The notes under the pieces: generated by a model
What the model saw: the letters and a program-made list of their open reading frames with translations, nothing else
Databases searched by the model: none
What the model was told of the DNA's origin: nothing
Translations under genes and position numbers: made by a program
Assembly: GCA_937967375.1 (NCBI GenBank)
Contig: CALCJF010000037.1
Span: forward strand, 1 to 12,968
Source: an uncultured Leucobacter sp.
GTDB taxonomy: Bacteria > Actinomycetota > Actinomycetes > Actinomycetales > Microbacteriaceae
DNA length: 12,968 nt
Direction of reading: 5' to 3'
Part shown: in pieces, positions 5,778 to 12,968 of the stretch
How the letters are laid out: every line of letters starts with the position of its first letter
Numbering within the stretch: position 1 is the first letter of the stretch

Positions 5778-5783
5778 ATCGTA
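5778..5783 (-). promoter_or_regulatory. -10 element TACGAT, leaderless promoter of the PIF1-like helicase
   Basis: On the minus strand TACGAT is followed by TGAGGG and then the ATG of the helicase, the six-base spacing seen at other starts here. AGGG directly touching the ATG is too close to act as a ribosome site, which supports a leaderless reading. No clear -35 is visible. It lies in the 51-base gap after the transporter gene. Confidence 0.55.
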
Positions 5784-5822
5784 GCGTTCCTCGGGTGCTG
5801 CTCAGTGCTGACGGGCCGCTCG

Positions 5823-7241
5823 CTACGCGTCGATTCGCGCGCCGCCCCGGGTCTTTGCCGGCACGAGGAAGAGCATGAGCAGCAGCCCCGCGAGCAGCAC
5901 GATCGTGATGCCCAGCACGCCGAAGTGCGTCGCGCCGAACCAGCCGATGAACGCCGCCCAGAGCCAGGGCGAGAGAAAGCTCATGACGCGGCCGGTGGTC
6001 GCGTACAGCCCGAAGATCTCGCCCTGCATGCTTGGGGGAGTGACGCGGGTGAGCAGCGAGCGGCTCGAGGCCTGCGCTGGGCCGACGCCCGCCGAGAGCA
6101 CGATGCCGCCGATCCAGAAAATGATCTTGCCCTGCTCCCTGAAAAAGAACACGAAGAGCGCGCTCAGAATCAGAATCACGAGAGACCACACGATCACGGC
6201 GCGCGGCCCGAAGCGGTCGTCGAGTCGACCTGCGACGATTGTCGAGACGCCCGCGACCAGATTGAGGGCGACGCCGAAGATCATGACTTCGTTTGCTGAG
6301 AATCCGAACGATACGGCGGCGAGGATCCCACCAAACGCGAATACGCCCGCGAGGCCGTCGCGGTACACGGCGCTCGAGATCAAGAACCAGAACGTGGTTC
6401 GGTGCTCGCGAAACAGCTTGCCGAGGTCGTGTACCAGCACCGCATAGCTTCGGAAGAAGCCGACCTTGGGGCGGTCTGCACGTGCCGGAGCTTCGGGCAC
6501 GTTGAGCACGAACGGCAACGAGAAGACCACGGTCCAGATGGCGGCCCCGACCGCGATCAGGCGGTAGGCGAGGCCGTCAGAGACGTCCATGCCGAACCAG
6601 TTCAGCTGCGTGACGATCACGACGAGCACGAGGGCGACGATGCCGCCGATGTAGCCGAGGCCCCAGCCGAGGCCGCTCACTCGACCTACGGTCTTCTTGG
6701 TTGAGACCTCGAGCAGCATGGCGTTGTAGCTCACGCCCGCGATCTCGCTCGCGACCGAGCCGAGTGCGACCGCGATGGCGCCGAGCCAGAAGAATGCGGG
6801 CTCCGAGAATACGAAGAAGAGCGCGAACTGCAGCAGAGCGAGCGCCGCGGTGCCGCCAACCACCCAGCGTTTCTTGTTGCCGCGCGCATCGGCCTGCTGG
6901 CCGAGCACGGGGGCGAGCACGAGCACCAGTATGCCGGCAACGAAGGTGATCCAGCCATAATTCGCCGAGAGATCGGCGAGCCCGCGACAGTACTCGGTGG
7001 CCGCGTCGGCGTCGCGCGAGCAGACGAGCGAGCCGTCTGCGTTCTGGGCTGCGACGCTGTCTGGCAGAAAGCTGTCTGACACCAGATAGAGCGAGACCCA
7101 CACAAAGGTGAGAATTACCGAGTTGAAGGGCTGTGTTGCCCAGTCCCAGAGCGCCCATGACCTGACGATGCGGCCCGGCACCGGGGTCTCTTCGTCGTGA
7201 GCCTTGCCCGTCGCCGCCATTGGCGTTGGTGTGTCAGTCAT
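5823..7241 (-). CDS. UMF1/Atg22-type major facilitator superfamily transporter
   Basis: The 472-residue protein is an inner-membrane transporter with about twelve hydrophobic helices. The signature SWALWDWATQPFNSVILTFV (residues 28-47) is the first-helix motif of the UMF1 (Atg22-like) MFS group, which reads W-A-L-Y-D-W-A-N in relatives. The loop GQQADARGNKKRW carries the MFS motif-A pattern between helices 2 and 3, and AGRLDDRFGPR is its second-half counterpart. Residues 1-25 are polar and cytoplasmic. An unusual loop after helix 1 (about residues 60-90) contains two cysteines (CSRDADAATEYC) and is predicted outside the cell, so it could form a disulfide. The substrate is unknown; eukaryotic Atg22 exports amino acids from vacuoles, but that should not be transferred. 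ATG at 7239-7241 is supported by a TAAGGT box six bases upstream. It is divergent from hrpB. Confidence 0.92.
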   Translation of the reverse strand: MTDTPTPMAATGKAHDEETPVPGRIVRSWALWDWATQPFNSVILTFVWVSLYLVSDSFLPDSVAAQNADGSLVCSRDADAATEYCRGLADLSANYGWITFVAGILVLVLAPVLGQQADARGNKKRWVVGGTAALALLQFALFFVFSEPAFFWLGAIAVALGSVASEIAGVSYNAMLLEVSTKKTVGRVSGLGWGLGYIGGIVALVLVVIVTQLNWFGMDVSDGLAYRLIAVGAAIWTVVFSLPFVLNVPEAPARADRPKVGFFRSYAVLVHDLGKLFREHRTTFWFLISSAVYRDGLAGVFAFGGILAAVSFGFSANEVMIFGVALNLVAGVSTIVAGRLDDRFGPRAVIVWSLVILILSALFVFFFREQGKIIFWIGGIVLSAGVGPAQASSRSLLTRVTPPSMQGEIFGLYATTGRVMSFLSPWLWAAFIGWFGATHFGVLGITIVLLAGLLLMLFLVPAKTRGGARIDA

Positions 7242-7247
7242 GGGGTC

Positions 7248-7253
7248 ACCTTA
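7248..7253 (-). promoter_or_regulatory. -10 element TAAGGT, leaderless promoter of the MFS transporter
   Basis: On the minus strand TAAGGT is followed by GACCCC and then ATG, with no purine-rich ribosome site in between. It fits TANNNT with a six-base gap. It faces away from the hrpB promoter, with 48 bases separating the two -10 boxes. Confidence 0.65.
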
Positions 7254-7301
7254 GCCGATGGTGATGACGCGGGGGTAGCGGCGCGGTCGCTCGCCACGCT
7301 T

Positions 7302-7307
7302 TAGGCT
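7302..7307 (+). promoter_or_regulatory. -10 element TAGGCT, leaderless promoter of hrpB
   Basis: TAGGCT is followed by GGGCGG and then the GTG start at 7314. TAGGCT-like boxes are a familiar form of actinobacterial -10 at leaderless genes. The whole divergent gap to the transporter is 72 bases, so the two polymerases could interfere. Confidence 0.65.
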
Positions 7308-7313
7308 GGGCGG

Positions 7314-9902
7314 GTGACAACGCATCACTTCGACCTTGCGCGCATCGGTGCCGGCCTTCCGGTCGCGGCTGCCCGCGAGGCGCTCGAGCGGGCAGCGACC
7401 GGCGCGTTCGTCGTCACCGCCCCGCCGGGCACTGGCAAGACGACATTCTTGCCGCCGCTCGTGGCAAACCTGGTGCGCGGCCGCGTGATCGTGACGCAGC
7501 CCCGGCGTGTGGCGGTGCGCGCCGCCGCGCAGCGCATCGCCACGCTCGACGGCAGTGCCGTGGGCGGGTCGGTCGGCTTCACGGTGCGCGGTGAGCGCCG
7601 TGTGAGCGCCGCCACCCAGATCGAGATGGTCACCCCCGGCGTGCTACTGCGTCGGCTCATCGCCGACCCCGGCCTCGACGGTGTGGGCGCGGTGGTGCTT
7701 GACGAGGTGCACGAGCGCTCGCTCGACACTGACCTGCTGCTGGGCATGCTCGCCGAGGTGCGAGAGTTGCGTGATGACCTGTTGTTGGTTGCGATGTCGG
7801 CAACCCTTGATGCGACGCTGATCGCCGAGATTTGGGGCGGGGGATCCGGCCCAGCGTCGATCATCGAAGTGCCGTCGCCGCTGCACCCGTTGCGCGTTGA
7901 CTACGCCCCGTTCTCGGGTCAGCGGCTCGACGAGCGCGGCGTGACGCGAGCGTATCTCGCGTATCTCGCCGAGGTGACGCGCGAAGCGCAGGCCGCCGCC
8001 GCGGCTGAGCACCCAGACGCCTGCGATGCTCTGGTGTTTGTTCCGGGTGCGCGCGAGGTCGACGAAGTAGTGCGGGTCTTGGGCGCCGCCGGGCCTGGTG
8101 AGTCAGGGGCGCCGCTCGTGCTGCCCCTACACGGCAGGCTTGCCGCCAAACAGCAAGACCTCGCCGTGCGCGGGCGGGGACCGGGCGATGCGCCCCGCAT
8201 CGTGGTGAGCACTGCGCTGGCAGAGAGCTCGCTCACGGTGCCCGGCGTGCGATTGGTGGTCGACGCGGGGCTCTCGCGCGAACTGCGCCGTGACCGCGCC
8301 CGAGACATGGCCGGACTCGTCACGGTAAGTGCGGCGCGGGCGAGCGCCGAACAGCGCGCCGGCCGTGCCGCGAGGCAGGGGCCGGGCCGGGTGGTGCGGG
8401 CCTACACCGAGGCAGACTTCGCCCGCATGCCAGCGCACGTCACTCCCGAGATCTCCTCGGCAGATCTGGTCGACGCAGCGTTGCAACTAGCCGCATGGGG
8501 CACTCCGGGTGGGGTCGGTCTGCGCTTGCCCGAGGCGCCTCCAGCCGCCACAATGGCGCAGGCGGTCGAGGTGCTGCGGGCGCTTGGGCTGTGCGATGCT
8601 GCGGGCCGCCTCACTGACGCAGGCGCCCACATTGCCAGGCTGCCGCTCGGCGCGCGCGAAGCGCGGGCGCTGATTGCGGGCGTTGAGCGCTGCGGTGCGA
8701 CCGTTGCCGCCGAGGCAGTCGCCGCGTTTTCGGGCGAGCACCGCGCCGCAGATGGCGACCTGTCGAGGTTGCTGCGTGAGCTTCGCACGGGCCGGGCGCC
8801 GGGGGCGGCGAGTTGGCGGGCCGAGGCCTCACGGCTCGCCGCGCTCGCCCGCGAACACGGTGTCGGGGGTCCCCGCGAAGGCGCCGAGCGCGCCGAGCCC
8901 GGAGCGGCCGGGGTAATGATCGCGCTCACCCGACCCGATTGGATCGGAAAGCGCGTGCCCGGCGGCCGCAGCTATCTGCTGGCGAGTGGCACACGCGCCG
9001 CCTTGCCTGAGGGCAGCCAGCTCGCCGAGAACGAGTGGCTTGCGGTGCGCGAGGTGCAGCGTGCGAGTGGCCGCGCCGCCGATGGTACCGGTGCGGTGAT
9101 TCGACTCGCGGCGGGGCTCGATGAGCAGGCGGCGCTCGAACTCGGCGGTGCCCTCGTGACGCGGACGCGTGAGGCACAGATTGTCGACGGGCGCGTGCGG
9201 GTGCGCGAACTGCGCCAACTGGGCGCGATCACTCTCGCCGCGGTGCCGGTTCAAGCAACCGCAGCAGACACCGGGCCGGCCTTTGCCGGTCTGCTACGGC
9301 GCGACGGCCTCGCCGCGCTCGAATGGAGTGAGACCGCACTGTCGCTGCGGGGCCGGCTCGCGATGCTGCATCGCGCGCTCGGCGAGCCGTGGCCCGAGGT
9401 GAGTGACGCCGCCCTGCTCGCGAGCCTCGACGACTGGCTCGGGTCGGCGCTTGCCGAGCTTGGCCCTGGGTCTGCACTCGCGAGCCTCGACATGAGCTCC
9501 GCGCTGCGGGGCCTCTTGCCCTGGCCCGAAGCTGCGCGCCTCGACGAGCTCGCACCCGAACGCCTCGCTGTGCCCTCGGGTTCGCAGGTGCGCATCACCT
9601 ACCCCGACCAGGTAGAGGCTGACGCATCGCCGGTGGTCGCGGTGAAACTGCAAGAGGTATTTGGGCTTGCCGAGACTCCGCGCCTGGCGGGCGGCCGCGT
9701 GCCGGTGCTTTTTCACCTGCTGTCGCCGGCTCGAAAGCCTCTTGCGGTGACGGGTGACCTCGCATCGTTTTGGAACGGCTCGTATCAAGAGGTGCGCAAA
9801 GAGATGCGCGGCCGCTACCCGAAGCATCCCTGGCCCGAAGATCCCTGGAGCGCGGTCGCAACCGCCCGCACCAAGCGTGCGCTCGGCGAGGGCCCCGCAT
9901 GA
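7314..9902 (+). CDS. hrpB: ATP-dependent helicase HrpB (DEAH/RHA superfamily 2)
   Basis: The 862-residue protein matches full-length HrpB. Helicase motifs in order: Walker A APPGTGKTT (36-44), motif Ia QPRRVAVRA (62-70), DEVH (130-133) as the DEAH-type Walker B, SAT (162-164), the VFVPGAREV strand (241-249), STALAESSLTVPGVRLVVDAG (motif V region, from about 299), and motif VI AEQRAGRAAR (345-354). The C-terminal HrpB domain is recognised by PSGSQVRITYPD, VKLQEVFGLAETPR, LLSPARKPLAVTGDL and the terminal RYPKHPWPEDPW. The cellular role of bacterial HrpB is poorly defined; RNA helicase activity is assumed from the family. The GTG start fits a leaderless transcript (TAGGCT six bases upstream). 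It is flanked by a divergent transporter and by the heat-shock operon 270 bases downstream, without obvious functional link. Confidence 0.95.
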   Translation: MTTHHFDLARIGAGLPVAAAREALERAATGAFVVTAPPGTGKTTFLPPLVANLVRGRVIVTQPRRVAVRAAAQRIATLDGSAVGGSVGFTVRGERRVSAATQIEMVTPGVLLRRLIADPGLDGVGAVVLDEVHERSLDTDLLLGMLAEVRELRDDLLLVAMSATLDATLIAEIWGGGSGPASIIEVPSPLHPLRVDYAPFSGQRLDERGVTRAYLAYLAEVTREAQAAAAAEHPDACDALVFVPGAREVDEVVRVLGAAGPGESGAPLVLPLHGRLAAKQQDLAVRGRGPGDAPRIVVSTALAESSLTVPGVRLVVDAGLSRELRRDRARDMAGLVTVSAARASAEQRAGRAARQGPGRVVRAYTEADFARMPAHVTPEISSADLVDAALQLAAWGTPGGVGLRLPEAPPAATMAQAVEVLRALGLCDAAGRLTDAGAHIARLPLGAREARALIAGVERCGATVAAEAVAAFSGEHRAADGDLSRLLRELRTGRAPGAASWRAEASRLAALAREHGVGGPREGAERAEPGAAGVMIALTRPDWIGKRVPGGRSYLLASGTRAALPEGSQLAENEWLAVREVQRASGRAADGTGAVIRLAAGLDEQAALELGGALVTRTREAQIVDGRVRVRELRQLGAITLAAVPVQATAADTGPAFAGLLRRDGLAALEWSETALSLRGRLAMLHRALGEPWPEVSDAALLASLDDWLGSALAELGPGSALASLDMSSALRGLLPWPEAARLDELAPERLAVPSGSQVRITYPDQVEADASPVVAVKLQEVFGLAETPRLAGGRVPVLFHLLSPARKPLAVTGDLASFWNGSYQEVRKEMRGRYPKHPWPEDPWSAVATARTKRALGEGPA

Positions 9903-10001
9903 TGTGTGTCGTGTGATGCACGGTGAGCATCGCTTCGCCGCGCGGGCCTGACGCTGATTTGGGTCGGCCTGCTTCAAGCGCTGGCTGAGCAGAAGCTGAG
10001 A

Positions 10002-10022
10002 GTTGAGTCGATAAGGCTCAAG
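10002..10022. promoter_or_regulatory. HAIR-like HspR operator, upstream copy
   Basis: GTTGAGT (10002-10008), seven bases, then GCTCAAG (10016-10022). The HspR-binding HAIR consensus is CTTGAGT-N7-ACTCAAG. This copy has the correct N7 spacing and a perfect TTGAG/CTCAA core, with one outer base of each arm differing. It lies just upstream of the dnaK -35. The right half also runs into a second small palindrome, CTCAA-GT-TTGAG (10018-10029), which may extend the recognised region. Confidence 0.82.
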
Positions 10023-10037
10023 TTTGAGGGGAGTGAC

Positions 10038-10065
10038 TTGACTTGATCCTCGCCCCGAATAAACT
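10038..10065 (+). promoter_or_regulatory. Probable dnaK promoter (-35 TTGACT, -10 TAAACT)
   Basis: TTGACT (10038-10043) and TAAACT (10060-10065) are separated by 16 bases and resemble vegetative sigma-factor promoters. The -10 overlaps the left arm of the downstream HAIR site, so HspR binding there would block polymerase. Transcription would start near 10072, giving a 5' leader of about 100 bases before the dnaK ATG. The leader holds two small hairpins (10078-10102 and 10124-10140). Confidence 0.65.
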
Positions 10066-10084
10066 TGAGTGCATGAGGCTCAAC
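10064..10084. promoter_or_regulatory. HAIR-like HspR operator overlapping the dnaK -10 and start site
   Basis: CTTGAGT (10064-10070), seven bases, then GCTCAAC (10078-10084). The left arm is a perfect consensus HAIR half-site; the right arm differs from ACTCAAG at its first and last base but keeps the CTCAA core and the N7 spacing. Its position over the -10/+1 region makes it the copy most likely to repress directly. No hspR gene is in the window; in actinobacteria it typically follows dnaJ. Confidence 0.88.
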
Positions 10085-10172
10085 TTGCCCCTCGGGGTGA
10101 GCTGAGCGGAACAGTTTCGGGCAGCGTGCCCGGATCACGCAACTTTACGAAGCAACGCAAGGAGAACCACAC

Positions 10173-12020
<1,848 letters not shown>

Positions 12021-12022
12021 CT

Positions 12023-12655
12023 ATGACGCAGCACGAGGATCCCACGCCTGAAGGCGTGGAGCCCTCTGCTGAGAGTGCCGCAGGGTCGGAGGGCGTGACG
12101 AACGCCCCCGGCCCTCAGGCCGATCAGCAGGAAAGCGATTTGACGGTCGAAGACATTTTGAACGCCGCGCAGAGCGAGGCCGCACAAGCCGAGGGTGCCG
12201 AGCCGGAAGCAGTGTCGGTCGATCCGCTCGAGGACGCGGCAAACCCGTACCTCGAAGATCTGCGTCGCATTACCGCGGAGTACGCGAACTATCGCAAGCG
12301 TACCGCCGAGAACGCCGAGATCGAGAAGCAGCGCGCAAAGGCGGCCGCGGTAAACCCGCTGCTGTCGGTGCTCGACGATCTCGATCGCGCCGAGGCGCAC
12401 GGCGACCTCGAAGAGGGCAGCGCGTTCGCCACGATCGCGCAGAAGCTGCGCGGCTCGTTCGAGCGCATGGGGCTCGTCGCATTCGGCGAGAAGGGCGAGG
12501 TCTTTGACCCGCAGGTGCACGAGGCGATCGCGCAGCTGCCTATGCCCGGCACTGAGCAGCCGACTGTGCTCGACGTGGTCGAGCGTGGATATCGTTTGGG
12601 CGAGGTGGAATTGCGCCCCGCCAAGGTAGCGGTGGCGGTACCAACTGATGGCTAG
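12023..12655 (+). CDS. grpE: Nucleotide exchange factor GrpE
   Basis: GrpE speeds ADP release from DnaK and works as a dimer. The 210-residue protein has a long acidic, probably disordered N-terminus (about 1-72), the dimer helix YLEDLRRITAEYANYRKR (76-93) continuing through AENAEIEKQRAKAAA, a second helical region (112-150, LLSVLDDLDRAEAHGD), and the beta-wing that docks on DnaK (153-206), including FDPQVHEAI (161-169), VERGYRLGE (186-194) and LRPAKVAV (197-204). The extended N-terminus with little conservation is common in actinobacterial GrpE. ATG at 12023 lies two bases after the dnaK TAA, with the purine run GAGGAGAAGAAG at the dnaK end serving as ribosome site. Its stop overlaps the dnaJ start by eight bases, so translation of the three proteins is likely coupled. 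Confidence 0.97.
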   Translation: MTQHEDPTPEGVEPSAESAAGSEGVTNAPGPQADQQESDLTVEDILNAAQSEAAQAEGAEPEAVSVDPLEDAANPYLEDLRRITAEYANYRKRTAENAEIEKQRAKAAAVNPLLSVLDDLDRAEAHGDLEEGSAFATIAQKLRGSFERMGLVAFGEKGEVFDPQVHEAIAQLPMPGTEQPTVLDVVERGYRLGEVELRPAKVAVAVPTDG

Positions 12656-12968
12656 TCAAGACTGGCTCGAGAAGGACTTCTACCAGATTCTGGGCGTCTC
12701 GAAAGATGTCAGCGACGCCGAGCTGAAGAAGGTCTATCGCAAGCTGGCGCGCAAGTATCACCCAGACTCGAATCCGGGTGACGCCGCGGCCGAAGCGAAG
12801 TTCAAAGAGATCAGCGAGGCATTCTCGGTGCTCTCTGACAAAGAGCAGCGCTCGGAGTACGACCAGATTCGGGCGATGGGCACTGGCGGCGCCCGGTTCA
12901 CCTCGGGTGGCGCCGGCGGGCAGGGCTTCGAAGACATCTTCGGTGGCATGTTCGGCGGCGGCATGGGC
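12648..12968 (+). CDS. dnaJ: Chaperone protein DnaJ, N-terminal part (3' end outside window)
   Basis: DnaJ delivers unfolded substrates to DnaK and stimulates its ATPase. 107 residues are visible. The J-domain runs from about residue 9 to 76: KDFYQILGVSKDVSDAELKK (9-28), YRKLARKYHPD (30-40) with the essential HPD at 38-40, and FKEISEAFSVLSDKEQRSEYD (52-72). A Gly/Phe-rich region starts at about residue 79 (GGARFTSGG, then GFEDIFGGMFGGG) and runs off the end of the window. Whether the zinc-finger region follows cannot be seen. The short N-terminal extension MASQDWLEKD before the J-domain is typical of the DnaJ encoded in actinobacterial dnaK operons. ATG at 12648 overlaps the last codons of grpE, whose TAG is at 12653-12655. 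An hspR gene often follows dnaJ in this arrangement. Confidence 0.97.
   Translation, partial: MASQDWLEKDFYQILGVSKDVSDAELKKVYRKLARKYHPDSNPGDAAAEAKFKEISEAFSVLSDKEQRSEYDQIRAMGTGGARFTSGGAGGQGFEDIFGGMFGGGMG

Noticed and set aside
9970..9997. Possible terminator hairpin (GCTTC...GAAGC) after hrpB
   Set aside because: Five-base arms around a loop of about 16 bases and no T-run; not distinguishable from chance.

Overview
The window looks like the chromosome of a high-GC actinobacterium, most probably in or near the Microbacteriaceae (a Leucobacter-like organism is a guess from protein flavour only). Reasons: GC-rich third codon positions, an actinobacterial-style dnaK-grpE-dnaJ operon preceded by HspR-type HAIR repeats, an AceA-type isocitrate lyase, and many leaderless gene starts (TANNNT, then exactly six bases, then ATG/GTG). 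No mobile element, CRISPR array, rRNA or tRNA was seen. The genes read as ordinary chromosomal housekeeping and accessory genes.

Layout. 1-557: 3' end of isocitrate lyase (glyoxylate shunt), closed by a strong cUUCGg hairpin terminator at 598-625. 665-1168 (minus): FBP/FusB-like treble-clef zinc protein. Upstream of it lie a hairpin and a possible leaderless 22-codon ORF (1285-1353, minus). 1473-3113 (plus): a tight three-gene unit of a PadR-type repressor, a small four-helix membrane protein and an alpha/beta hydrolase, with two abutting palindromes over the promoter. 3207-4318 (plus): HhH-GPD-like protein overlapping a PaaI-type hotdog thioesterase. 4319-4475: convergent gap with a 19-bp-arm inverted repeat. 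4476-5771 (minus): PIF1-like helicase. 5823-7241 (minus): UMF1/Atg22-type MFS transporter, divergent from hrpB (7314-9902, plus), an 862-residue DEAH-type helicase. 9903-10172: heat-shock control region. 10173-end: dnaK, grpE and the start of dnaJ.

How the parts work together. The dnaK-grpE-dnaJ genes encode an Hsp70 machine with its exchange factor and J-protein. They overlap or nearly abut, and two HAIR-like sites flanking or overlapping the promoter suggest HspR repression. The PadR unit is probably autoregulated and responds to an unknown signal; the membrane protein and hydrolase are its likely regulated cargo. Five of the apparent transcription-unit starts in the window fit a leaderless promoter with identical spacing. 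This is the most coherent non-coding pattern here and fixes several start codons.

The most novel candidates are the short leaderless ORF and hairpin ahead of the FusB-like gene (a possible leader-peptide attenuator), the uncharacterised PadR/membrane/hydrolase unit with its tandem palindromic operator, and the inverted repeat at 4371-4457. None of these is proven by sequence alone, and I did not find clear evidence of a wholly new system.
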